DNA of 64,000 bases from NCBI GenBank assembly GCA_000474255.1, contig BATO01000008.1, positions 1 through 64,000 of the forward strand, given 5' to 3'. Below are positions 10,376-19,989 of the stretch, piece after piece. How positions within the stretch are numbered: position 1 is the stretch's first letter; the number at the start of each line of letters is the position of its first letter. Origin of the DNA: Aquipseudomonas alcaligenes MRY13-0052 (GTDB taxonomy: Bacteria; Pseudomonadota; Gammaproteobacteria; Pseudomonadales; Pseudomonadaceae). The position numbers and the translations under genes are program-made. The notes under the pieces were generated by a model, which did no database searches, was not told where the DNA came from, and was given only the letters and a program-made list of their open reading frames with translations.

Positions 10376-10827
10376 GGTGGATGAAAAAGCGCCATCCACC
10401 CTACGAATTACCGCGCCCGAACCGACCTCGGCGGTAGGCCGGAATGTAGGGTGGATGACGCTTCACCCATCCACCATTGCAGCGTCCGGGCCCGTATGGT
10501 GATTGCCGGCCTGCACGCAACCGTAGGTTGGCGCCGAGCGCAGCGAGGCCCAACGGAGCGATGCCCGGCCTTGCGACGTTGGGCTTCGTACCTCACAACC
10601 TACGGGGACTCCGTGTTTAACGACCAACACCGCTGGTGGATGAAAAGAGCGTCATCCACCCTACCAATCACCGTGCCCGAACCGACCTCGGCGGTAGGCC
10701 GGAATGTAGGGTGGATGACGCTTCACCCATCCACCATTGCAGCGTCCGGGCCCGTATGGTGATTGCCGGCCTGCACGCAACCGTAGGTTGGTGCCGAGCG
10801 CAGCGAGGCCCAACGGAGCGACGCCCG
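10376..10827. repeat. Duplicated REP/BIME cluster (two copies, 192-193 bp each)
   Basis: Copy 1 (10376-10567) and copy 2 (10635-10827) are nearly identical; 10421-10531 matches 10681-10791 base for base. Each holds an inverted pair (GGTGGATG...CATCCACCCTAC and GTAGGGTGGATG...CATCCACC) and a second palindrome family starting CGTAGGTTGG. A different REP (GGGAGCGGCTTCAGCCGCGA, about 10853-10872) and GCGAATGAATTCGC (10918-10931) follow. Together they fill the 986-nt gap between the dehydrogenase and exaC; no gene is seen in it. Confidence 0.85.
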
Positions 10828-10957
10828 ACCGAGCCGCAAATGCCGACCTGTGGGAGCGGCTTCAGCCGCGAAAGACCCGCCGCCAGCACGTGGCTTCGGG
10901 TGGCCGGATGCGCCATCGCGAATGAATTCGCTCCCATAAAGTGGATAACCGATGGGC

Positions 10958-10982
10958 AAAAAAAACGGCCCCGAAGGGCCGT
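10958..10982 (-). terminator. Rho-independent terminator of exaC
   Basis: Read on the minus strand, ACGGCCC and GGGCCGT form a 7-bp stem around a 4-nt loop, followed by eight T residues. It lies about 100 nt after the exaC stop and is the clearest intrinsic terminator in the window. Confidence 0.9.
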
Positions 10983-11086
10983 GTCTCGACAATCATCCGC
11001 CCGCCGGAGTGTGCAGCTTGCGCGGGGGGGTGGTGGTCGACAAGGGGATTCGGCCCGCAGGCGGCGGGCCGTTCCAGGCTCGGGGA

Positions 11087-12607
<1,521 letters not shown>

Positions 12608-12713
12608 GACGATGGCCTCTCTTGTCGGAGCCTGGCGCTGGGATGGCCAGGTGATGGGCCGATCTTAGTCAGCGCCCCGGAGCCCCCGGAATGCCCCCAT
12701 GGAAGCGATGCCT

Positions 12714-12726
12714 TACTCATTTGGTA
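12714..12726 (-). promoter_or_regulatory. TACT-N5-GGTA box upstream of exaC
   Basis: The plus strand reads TACTCATTTGGTA, a perfect match to the shared form, 107 nt before the exaC start. The immediately following TAG extends the symmetry (CTACTACC on the other strand). It probably binds a LuxR/NarL-type response regulator. Confidence 0.55.
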
Positions 12727-12789
12727 GTAGATGCGGCGGACGGTTCGAGGCCTCTGCCATCGGCGTTACGGCCTGATCACATCGCCCCC

Positions 12790-12873
12790 GTAGGTTGGGC
12801 TGAGGCACGAAGCCCAACATGACGCGGCCAGGCATTGCATCGTTGGGCCTCGCTACGCTCGGCGCCAACCTAC
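12790..12873. repeat. REP-type inverted repeat between exaC and the chemoreceptor
   Basis: GTAGGTTGG at 12790 is mirrored by CCAACCTAC ending at 12873, with internal pairs around GCCCAAC and GTTGGGC. It belongs to the same family as the GTAGGTTGG elements at 10522 and 10782. With the exaC promoter box it accounts for the 279-nt gap. Confidence 0.7.
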
Positions 12874-12886
12874 AGACCGTGCGGGC

Positions 12887-14443
12887 TCAGCCCTGCTCGG
12901 GGCGGTAGCCCAGGCGCAGGCCGCCCCAGTGGCGGCCACGGATGAAGATCGGTACCGAGAGGTCGTGCATCAGCTCGCCGGTGTCGCGGGTGTAGGTCTG
13001 CAGCAGTAATGGCTTCTGGTGGCTGCCGCAGCGGATGCCGGTGCGATCACCGAACTTGCGCTTGCTGCGGCTGCGCAGCATGTCCACCTGGGCATCGCCG
13101 ACGGGCGGGTGGGCGAAGGCCTGGTTGTGGGTGGGCACGTAGCCTTCCGGGGTACAGGCGATGGCGAAGACCAGGCCCTCGTGGCGCTTGAGCAGCGGCT
13201 CCTGGATCGCCGGCAGCACCTGGTCGGCGTAGCTGTCGAAGCGGGTGCGGAACTTGGGTGGCGCGGTGTTGGGCACCGCCTGGTAGTGGCGGTCGAAGAG
13301 ATCCTCCAGCCCCACCCTGCCCTGCTCGATGTCCGCCTCGAAGCGCCGGGCGATCTGCTCGGCGCCCTCGCGCGCCAGGTCGTAGACGCGCTGGTGGTAG
13401 TCGTCCAGGCCCACCTCGGCGAGGCGCTCGCTGATGGTTTCCGCCTGGCCCTCCAGCTGCACCGCCGCCTCGGCCAGGCGCTGGGTCTGCTGGTCGCTGA
13501 TGCCCAGGTCGCTGCGCACCTGGTCGACGGCGGCGAACAGGCTGGTGAGCTGCGCGCGGTTGGTCTCGGCACCGCTGGCGATGGCACCGATCTGCGCCTC
13601 CACGCCCACCGCCAGGCCGGCGATGCTTTCCAGGTGCTGGCCGGTCAGTTCCACCTGGGCCACGCCCTCGTCCAGCTCGGTGGAGAGGTGTTCGATCTGC
13701 GCCACCACCTCGGCGGTCTGGCGCTGGATGTCGGCGACCATCTGCCCCACTTCCTCGGTGGCGCTGGCGGTGCGCCCGGCCAGGCCGCGCACCTCGTCGG
13801 CGACCACGGCGAAGCCGCGCCCGTGCTCCCCGGCCCGCGCCGCCTCGATGGCGGCATTGAGGGCCAGCAGGTTGGTCTGGCTGGCGACCGACTGGATCAC
13901 CGAGGTCACCCGCTGGATCTCCTCGCTGCGCTGGCTGAGGGTGGCGATCAGCTCGCGGCTGTCACGGGCGCGGGTGTTGAGGGCATGCATGCGCGTGATG
14001 GCGCTGCGCAACACCTCGCGCCCGGCCTCGCTGCTCTGCCGCGCCTCGCGGGCGGAAGCCTGGGCCTCGTGGCTGAGGCGGGTGGTGGTCTCTTCGGTAT
14101 CGATCATCACCTCGGCACTGGCGACGATGCGCGCGGCGGCGTCCAGTTGCGACTCCAGGCGCTCGCCCAGCTGCTTCACCGAATAGGCCACGCCGGCGGC
14201 GGACAGCGCATTGTGGCTGGTGGTGAAGGACAGCTCGCGGGTCAGTCGGGCGATGTCCGTGCCCATCTGCTGCGGCGCCTCGACAGGCGCCCGGCGCCAC
14301 AACAACGGCAGCCAACAGGCCGCGATCAGGCCCAGGAGCGCGACGGGCCAGGGCAACCCGGCCAGGTGGACGGCCAGCAGCAGGAGGGCGGCAAGCAGGG
14401 ATTGAGCGCAGGCGAGCGCGACGGGCAGGCGGGACGACGACAT
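12887..14443 (-). CDS. Methyl-accepting chemotaxis protein with C-terminal sensor-like domain
   Basis: This 518-residue chemoreceptor carries two adjacent hydrophobic segments at about residues 8-50 and no large periplasmic domain. The signalling domain shows the conserved tip [20 protein letters not shown], where CheA and CheW dock. It is followed by a 150-200-residue C-terminal region ([39 protein letters not shown]), probably a cytoplasmic sensor module. The start ATG 14443 has GAGG 7 nt upstream; an open frame extends further but without good support. Ligand unknown; its place beside alcohol-oxidation genes hints at, but does not show, taxis to alcohols or redox state. Confidence 0.85.
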   Translation of the reverse strand: MSSSRLPVALACAQSLLAALLLLAVHLAGLPWPVALLGLIAACWLPLLWRRAPVEAPQQMGTDIARLTRELSFTTSHNALSAAGVAYSVKQLGERLESQLDAAARIVASAEVMIDTEETTTRLSHEAQASAREARQSSEAGREVLRSAITRMHALNTRARDSRELIATLSQRSEEIQRVTSVIQSVASQTNLLALNAAIEAARAGEHGRGFAVVADEVRGLAGRTASATEEVGQMVADIQRQTAEVVAQIEHLSTELDEGVAQVELTGQHLESIAGLAVGVEAQIGAIASGAETNRAQLTSLFAAVDQVRSDLGISDQQTQRLAEAAVQLEGQAETISERLAEVGLDDYHQRVYDLAREGAEQIARRFEADIEQGRVGLEDLFDRHYQAVPNTAPPKFRTRFDSYADQVLPAIQEPLLKRHEGLVFAIACTPEGYVPTHNQAFAHPPVGDAQVDMLRSRSKRKFGDRTGIRCGSHQKPLLLQTYTRDTGELMHDLSVPIFIRGRHWGGLRLGYRPEQG

Positions 14444-14675
14444 CGGAGCACCTCGTGCAGCACCGGCCGATGACGCCTCCCCGGCAGGGGTGGAGGCCGG
14501 CAGTGTCTTTTGATTGGTGCCCGCATTAAATCCCTCCGCCGCCGGGCTGCACAGCCTGGCCACCTAGCCATTTAGTCTTAGTACGACCTGGCGAAAGGCG
14601 TGGCATGGACCTGGCCATGGGGAGTAGCGCGGCGTTGCTCCGCGCAGGTGCAACGGCCGCTCCGGCCTGGCGGGA

Positions 14676-14705
14676 CGGCCGGCCGCCAGGCCAGGCGGCC
14701 GGCCG
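14676..14705 (-). terminator. Strong 12-bp hairpin after the SapC-family gene
   Basis: CGGCCGGCCGCC and GGCGGCCGGCCG are perfect inverted arms around a 6-nt loop, beginning 7 nt after the stop at 14712. There is no T run, so it may be a Rho-independent-like hairpin of a GC-rich genome or an mRNA 3' barrier. The remaining gap to 14444 shows nothing else. Confidence 0.5.
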
Positions 14706-14711
14706 ACACCA

Positions 14712-15455
14712 TCAGTGGGTCACGACCTCGGCGGGCTCGCGGCGCTTCAAGTAGTTGTCGAAGAGCTGGTTGGCATTGCCCAGGGACATCAGGTGCGCGT
14801 AGATCCAGCCGAGGAAGCCGCTGTGGTGCAGGTCCAGCACCTGCTCGTCCGCCAGCGCCAGGAACTTCTCCTCATCCACCGCCAGGAAATCGCTGAGCAC
14901 GAAGCTCTCGCCGCTGGTATGGGACAGCTTGATGGCACGTGGACTGAGCAGGTCGAGGGCGTGCAGCTTCTCGACGAAGGTGCGGGTCCGCTCCATCTCC
15001 GCGGTGAAGTTCTGCAGGAACTGGATCATCTCGTCGAGGTAGTCGCTGTTCTGCCCCTGCGCGTCGAACAGGTCCTTGCCCTGCTCTTCGCTCCAGCCGC
15101 TGAACGCCGCGTCAAAGCAGACGGTGAAGTGGCTGGCTTCGTCCTGGGCCAGCACAAAGGGATAGCGGCGGATGAACGCCGGGATGTAGGTGTTGGCCCG
15201 CCAGCGCTGCTCGGCGTCGAGGTAGCCGTTGTGCCCCTCCTTCAGCCCCAGCAGCGCGATCGGCGTGGCCTGGCTGCCCTCGCCGATGAACACCAGCGGG
15301 TAATGGCGCGCCGCCTGGAAGAACTCCAGGCCGGCGACCGGCACCAGGTGGGTGGACGCGGCGAAGTCGCAGTTCTCCGACTGCTGCAGCTTGAGCGCCT
15401 GGTGCTGCTCGCGGTTGAGGGCCTGGATATCCTTGTAAAGCAACAGCGTGGTCAT
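14712..15455 (-). CDS. SapC-family protein
   Basis: This 247-residue protein belongs to the SapC family (the S-layer-associated type, unrelated to the peptide permease SapC). No signal peptide or membrane segment is visible. It begins MTTLLLYKDIQALNREQHQA and contains YPLVFIGEGSQATPIALLGL and ANTYIPAFIRRYPFVL, typical of the family. ATG 15455 has GGAG 8 nt upstream and lies 29 nt after the tpsB stop, so it is probably the last gene of the secretion operon. The molecular job is unknown; the linkage suggests a cytoplasmic helper or modifier of the giant exoprotein. Confidence 0.8.
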   Translation of the reverse strand: MTTLLLYKDIQALNREQHQALKLQQSENCDFAASTHLVPVAGLEFFQAARHYPLVFIGEGSQATPIALLGLKEGHNGYLDAEQRWRANTYIPAFIRRYPFVLAQDEASHFTVCFDAAFSGWSEEQGKDLFDAQGQNSDYLDEMIQFLQNFTAEMERTRTFVEKLHALDLLSPRAIKLSHTSGESFVLSDFLAVDEEKFLALADEQVLDLHHSGFLGWIYAHLMSLGNANQLFDNYLKRREPAEVVTH

Positions 15456-15484
15456 CTTGGTTCTCCGTTCTATCGATTGAGGGG

Positions 15485-17137
15485 TCAACGCAGGACAATC
15501 TGGGCCAGCACCTGTCCGCTGTCCTGGTCCGGCACCACATCCTTGAGCGTGTTCGCCGCGACCAGGCTCAGGCTCAGATGCCGGCCCCAGTTGAAGTTGA
15601 GGCCGACACCCACGCTCTGCAGGTCGATGTCGGCGATGCCGAGCTCCATGGCCCGGCCGTAGTCGAAGAAGACGAAGGGCTGCCAGCGTTCGCTTGGCCG
15701 CCACCAGGCCTCCAGGTTCAGCGTCGCCCCCTGGGGCGAGGAGATCACCCCGGGATCGTAGCCCCGGACGCTGCTGATGCCGCCGAACTGGTAGAACAGC
15801 GACGCCGGCAGCGCCTGGGTGTCACTGGCGAACTGCCAGCCGAACCGCCCCACCAACTCGTACTGCTCGCCCAGCGCGCGCGACAGGTAGCCCTGCCCGT
15901 TGAGCAGGCCATAGCTGCCGCCGTCGCCGCTCACGGCGTTATCCACCTGCGCCTGGCGCACGCGCTGTTCATAGCGCAGGTACCAGGGCGCGGAGCGGTA
16001 CTCCACCTGGCCGCGCAGGAAGCCTTCCCGGGTATCCACCTCGCTCAGGGTGAAGCCCTCGATGGTGTTCTCAGAGCGCTGCTGGTTGTAGCCGACGCCC
16101 CCCTGCAGGACCCAGTGCTCGTCCAGCCACCAGGGCTGGTCGAAGCCCAGCGTCCAGGTCCTGGACTCACCCTCGATGTTCAGCGACGCCAGCGGGCCTT
16201 CCTCGACCGTCATGCTGTTGCCGCCGACCTCGCCATAGGCGACACCGTTCCAGCGATTGACCGGGCGGCTGTAGCGCACGCTGCCGTACTGCGACCCGGA
16301 GGTCGCCACCAGCAACAGGTTGAGGGCGTCGGCGGCCCCGGTCGGCGAGAACCAGGTCAGGCTGCCGCCGTACTGCTCGCGGCCGGTGCCCTCGTTCCCG
16401 TAGTTGTTGGCGAACAGGCTCCATTGCAGGCTGTCGGGCTCGAAGGCCTCCAGCTCGACTGCTGTGGTGCCGAACCGTGCGCCCGGCGCCAGGCTGGCCG
16501 TCACCTGGGGGCCGGGCGTGGTCGCGTTGAAGCGCTGGATGGCATTCATCAGGGCCGGGCTGTCCAGGGTCGTGCCCGGTTCGACGTGCAGGCGCCGATC
16601 ATAGAATGCATCGTCCACCCGGCGCGGGCCGCCCTTCCAGGAAACCTGGTCGACCTTGGCCTCCACCAGCACGATGCGCAGTTGGCCGCCCTCCAGGTCC
16701 TGCGCAGGGATCAAGGCGCGGGCCGTCAGTTGTCCGCGCGCCTCGTACAGCTCGTTGATCGCCCTGAGCAGGCGGTTCAGGTCATCGAAGCCGATCTCGC
16801 GCCCGACATAGTGCCGCGCCATGGCCTCCAGTTGCTCGCGCGGCAGGTACTCGGAGGCGTTGAAGCCGATGCCGGAGAGGACGAAGCGTTCCCCACCCTC
16901 CGGCAGCCGCTGGTCCTCCGGTTCTTCGCCGCGCAACGCCGGCACCTGGGTGCGCCGTGCGCGCTCCTCGATACGCCGTTGCTGCTGGATCTGCTCGATC
17001 TGCTCGCGCTGCAGGTTGGGGTTCACCAACCCCGGCACCTGCGGCGCGATGGTTTCGGCCAGGGCCGGCAGCGGCCCGGCGGCCAGGCTCGTCAGCACCA
17101 GCCAGGAACAGCGACGGGTCATGCTTACAACGCCCAA
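15485..17137 (-). CDS. TpsB outer-membrane transporter (FhaC/ShlB family)
   Basis: This two-partner secretion pore, about 550 residues, exports the TpsA exoprotein across the outer membrane. Order: signal peptide (LVLTSLAAGPLPALA), a Gln/Arg-rich N-terminal helix region, POTRA domains (FVLSGIGFNASEYLPREQLEA; QLRIVLVEAKVDQVSW), then a 16-strand barrel. The barrel includes the hallmark VRGYD motif (ISSVRGYDPGVIS). The first candidate start is TTG 17137 with GAGG 7 nt upstream; ATG 17122 is the alternative with a weaker site. Both overlap or abut the tpsA stop at 17125, consistent with coupled translation. Confidence 0.92.
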   Translation of the reverse strand: MGVVSMTRRCSWLVLTSLAAGPLPALAETIAPQVPGLVNPNLQREQIEQIQQQRRIEERARRTQVPALRGEEPEDQRLPEGGERFVLSGIGFNASEYLPREQLEAMARHYVGREIGFDDLNRLLRAINELYEARGQLTARALIPAQDLEGGQLRIVLVEAKVDQVSWKGGPRRVDDAFYDRRLHVEPGTTLDSPALMNAIQRFNATTPGPQVTASLAPGARFGTTAVELEAFEPDSLQWSLFANNYGNEGTGREQYGGSLTWFSPTGAADALNLLLVATSGSQYGSVRYSRPVNRWNGVAYGEVGGNSMTVEEGPLASLNIEGESRTWTLGFDQPWWLDEHWVLQGGVGYNQQRSENTIEGFTLSEVDTREGFLRGQVEYRSAPWYLRYEQRVRQAQVDNAVSGDGGSYGLLNGQGYLSRALGEQYELVGRFGWQFASDTQALPASLFYQFGGISSVRGYDPGVISSPQGATLNLEAWWRPSERWQPFVFFDYGRAMELGIADIDLQSVGVGLNFNWGRHLSLSLVAANTLKDVVPDQDSGQVLAQIVLR

Positions 17138-19653
17138 TGTGCCACCTCATTTCCTTCCAGCCGCTCATCGGCTACATCGATGTTGATACGGGTATCCAGG
17201 GGGACCTGGCTCCAGCTCGGCGCCCAGGCGGTGACCACCGCGCCCCGCAGGCGGGCGGCTTCCAGCAGGGACGCGAGGCGTACCAGGGTGAGCCCGGACG
17301 ACAGGTGCTGCTCGGCATAGCGGGCCGCCGTGATGCCCTCGTAGGGCACCCCTTCGCCCTCGTGGCTCGCGCTGAAGTTGGGGACGACCACCTGGTGGGT
17401 CAGCTTGCGGTGCAGGACATAGGCGTTGGTGCTCGACAGCAGGCTGTCCTGCTTCAGGCTGAACGCCTTGTCCAGTTCGTACAGCTGGATATCGGCGTCC
17501 GCCATGTAGCTCGGGCTGGCGTTGTCCATGCGTACCCGGGCCAGGGGCGTGCGCAGCTCCAGGCGCTCGACGCCGCGTGCATCGCGCAAATCGACCCGGG
17601 CCGCCGTGGTGTCGATCAGCGCATCGGCCACATGCAGCCGCGGCGCCACGATGTCGGCGGCCTCCAGGCGCAATGCCAGCGTCTGCGCCACCTGGCCAGC
17701 GCCGCTGCCCTCGGCCCAGAGGTCGAGCTGGCCACTCCCGGTATGCCGCCCATAGAGCTGGCTGTACCGCGCGTGCAGGTCCAGCCGCTGGCCGATCCCC
17801 GCGTCCGCCACGCGAACGAGGTCGCCGGCCCACAGGCTGAGGCTCGGTGCCTCGGCCCGCTGCAGATGGATGCTGGAGGCGACTACCGCGCCGCCTCTCA
17901 CCCCGGCGCGCAGCACGGCCCCCTGTTCGGCGACCAGTTGGGTGCCGCGGATGTCCAGCAGGCCGTCCAGCAGGGCCTGCCCCTTGGCCAGCAGATGCTC
18001 GAAGGCGATGCCCGCGTCAGCCGACCAGCGCTGGTCGCCGCCACTGCGGCTGGTGACCACGCGGATCAGGCCACGGGACAGCAGGTCCACGGAACGGGCC
18101 GCCACCAGGTCGCCCAGCAGCAGGCTCGCGCCTTCGGCCTGGATGCGCCCGTTGCGGCTTTCCACCTCGGCCACCGCGATGTCGCCAGCCGCCGCCAGGA
18201 CGATGTCGCCCGCGATCGAGCGGCCTTCATGCAGGCCGGTGGAGGTGATGCGACTGACGCGTACGTCGCCCTTGTCCGCCTTGAGCAGGACGTTGCCGCC
18301 CGCCTCGACGAACTGGTCGATATGGATCGCCCCGCCCGAGTTGATGGTGACGTCGCGCCCCGCCCGCACGCCCTGCAGCGCGACCGTACCGGCAATGTCG
18401 AAGCGCAGGTCGCGACCGGCTTCGGCGACGCCGTTGAGGTCAAGGTCACCGCCCACGCCAACCACCAGGTCGCGCCCGGCCTTCAGCGAGTAGGTGCCGC
18501 CGAACAGCACGGTGGGCAGGCTCAGGTCACCGCCGGCGATGACGCCGATGTCCCGCTTCGCCTCCACCACAAGCCCGAACACGTTGCCGTGGCCCTGGCG
18601 GGCGTCGCCGCTGGCCTGCAGGAAGACGTCCTCCCCGAGGCTCGCGACCCGGCCGAAGCGCAGGTTGCGGCCCAGCATGCGCAGCTCCAGTTGCGCCTCG
18701 GCGTTGCCGCCGAGCACATCGCCGTCCGCCTGCACCAGCAGGTTGCCGCCGCTCGCGAGGTGAGTCGCGACCAGGCTTTGCGGATCGCTCGGGTCCACGC
18801 CCTGGCCGAACCGCACGTTGCCCAGGCTGCCGGCCGCAGTCACCAGGCTCATGTCGCCGCCGCTGCGCCCCTGGTTCAGCACCAGGTCGCCACGGGTGGA
18901 AACCCTGAACAGGCCGGCTGCGCTGGCGCGCCCGAGTTCCGCGCTGGCGGCGCTCAGCTCCAACCCCTGCTGCCGGCTGTGCAGGTCATCCACGGCGAGG
19001 TGACGCGCCGCCTCCAGGCGGACCGCGCCGGTGGCGCTCTCCAGCCGACCGAAATCGCCGCTGCCGATAGCGGCCGTCAGGTCGCCCTGCACCTCGGCAA
19101 CATCGCCCTGCCAGTCGCCCAGGCCCTCGAGTTGCAGGGTGCGCGCCACGGCCAGCGAGCCGAAGCGCAGGCTGCCCGCGCTTCCGCCGTGCAGCAGCGC
19201 GGCATGGCCGGCGACACGGGCCTGCTCCAGCAGCAGGTCGTGGTCGACGCGCACCTGGAGGTCACCCTCGATGTCCATCTCGCCAAGCCGCGATGCATTG
19301 CCGGCCTGCACTCGCGCCCCCTTGGCCTGCAACCGCTGCAAGGCCAGGTCGCCAGTCAGCTCGATGGCGGTGTCCTCGCCGGTACTGAGGTTGCCGAGCC
19401 GTGCAGAGGTGCCGCGCAGTTGCAGACGCCCGCCGGCATCCAGGTCGCCGAGCAGCAGTGCGTCGCGCAGCGTCATGTCCACGGCACCGCCGACCTTGGC
19501 GCTGCCGATCTCGCTGCGGCCTGCAGCCAGGGTCCAGCCGCCAGTGGCGTCCAGGCGTTCGAGGTCGAGGGCGCCGGCCAAGGCCTGCCTGACCTGCCCG
19601 GTCACGCTGGCGCTGCCGAGACGCGCCGAGGCGGCCTGCAGCGTCCAGCCGCC
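17125..19653 (-). CDS. TpsA exoprotein, C-terminal part in a shifted frame
   Basis: These 843 codons continue the giant TpsA after two frame breaks (19654-19709). The sequence resumes with the same repeat pattern (GWTLQAASARLGSASVTG, then LDLERLDATGGWTLAAGRSE). It carries on as beta-helix-like repeats and ends with a non-repetitive tail (ADADIQLYELDKAFSLKQDS ... NEVAHWAL). There is no ribosome site for an independent gene, so it is read as the 3' end of tpsA. The tail has no VENN motif or recognisable toxin domain, which argues against a contact-dependent inhibition toxin. Confidence 0.75.
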   Translation of the reverse strand, partial: GGWTLQAASARLGSASVTGQVRQALAGALDLERLDATGGWTLAAGRSEIGSAKVGGAVDMTLRDALLLGDLDAGGRLQLRGTSARLGNLSTGEDTAIELTGDLALQRLQAKGARVQAGNASRLGEMDIEGDLQVRVDHDLLLEQARVAGHAALLHGGSAGSLRFGSLAVARTLQLEGLGDWQGDVAEVQGDLTAAIGSGDFGRLESATGAVRLEAARHLAVDDLHSRQQGLELSAASAELGRASAAGLFRVSTRGDLVLNQGRSGGDMSLVTAAGSLGNVRFGQGVDPSDPQSLVATHLASGGNLLVQADGDVLGGNAEAQLELRMLGRNLRFGRVASLGEDVFLQASGDARQGHGNVFGLVVEAKRDIGVIAGGDLSLPTVLFGGTYSLKAGRDLVVGVGGDLDLNGVAEAGRDLRFDIAGTVALQGVRAGRDVTINSGGAIHIDQFVEAGGNVLLKADKGDVRVSRITSTGLHEGRSIAGDIVLAAAGDIAVAEVESRNGRIQAEGASLLLGDLVAARSVDLLSRGLIRVVTSRSGGDQRWSADAGIAFEHLLAKGQALLDGLLDIRGTQLVAEQGAVLRAGVRGGAVVASSIHLQRAEAPSLSLWAGDLVRVADAGIGQRLDLHARYSQLYGRHTGSGQLDLWAEGSGAGQVAQTLALRLEAADIVAPRLHVADALIDTTAARVDLRDARGVERLELRTPLARVRMDNASPSYMADADIQLYELDKAFSLKQDSLLSSTNAYVLHRKLTHQVVVPNFSASHEGEGVPYEGITAARYAEQHLSSGLTLVRLASLLEAARLRGAVVTAWAPSWSQVPLDTRINIDVADERLEGNEVAHWAL

Positions 19654-19989
19654 GCACGGCCAGCAGCGCCTGTTGGTCCAGCGCGCCGCTCAGCACCTGC
19701 TGCACCGCGCCCTGCTACATCCGCACGGGTGACCTGGGCGTCGGTGCCACGCAGGTTCCAGCCCTGCCCTGCCTCCAGGCTGCCGAGTCGCAGGCCGTCG
19801 CGCAGGGTCATGTCCACCGCTCCGCCGACCTTGGCGCTGCCGATCTCGCTGCGGCCCGCATCCAGGGTCCAGCCGCCGGTGGCGTCCAGGCGTTCGAGGT
19901 CGAGGGCGCCAGCCAGGGTCTGCCTGACCTGCCCGTTGACGCTGGCGCTGCCGAGACGCGCCGAGGCGGCCTCCAGCGTCCAGCCGCCG
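19461..19989 (-). repeat. Two near-identical 194-bp repeats in tpsA, 335 bp apart
   Basis: 19461-19654 and 19796-19989 are nearly identical and encode the unit (V)DMTLRD / AGRSEIGSAKVGGA / LDATGGWTL / RLGSASV. The stretch between them (19655-19795) contains the breaks in the reading frame. Repeat-mediated recombination or an assembly error at this place is plausible. Confidence 0.85.

Noticed and set aside
10367-10830. CRISPR array
   Set aside because: Repeats are palindromic REPs of unequal spacing in only two larger copies, with no cas genes and no regular spacers.
14569-14581. Further TACT-N5-GGTA box near TTAGTCTTAGTACG upstream of the chemoreceptor
   Set aside because: The spacing between the arms is three, not five, and the second arm does not match.
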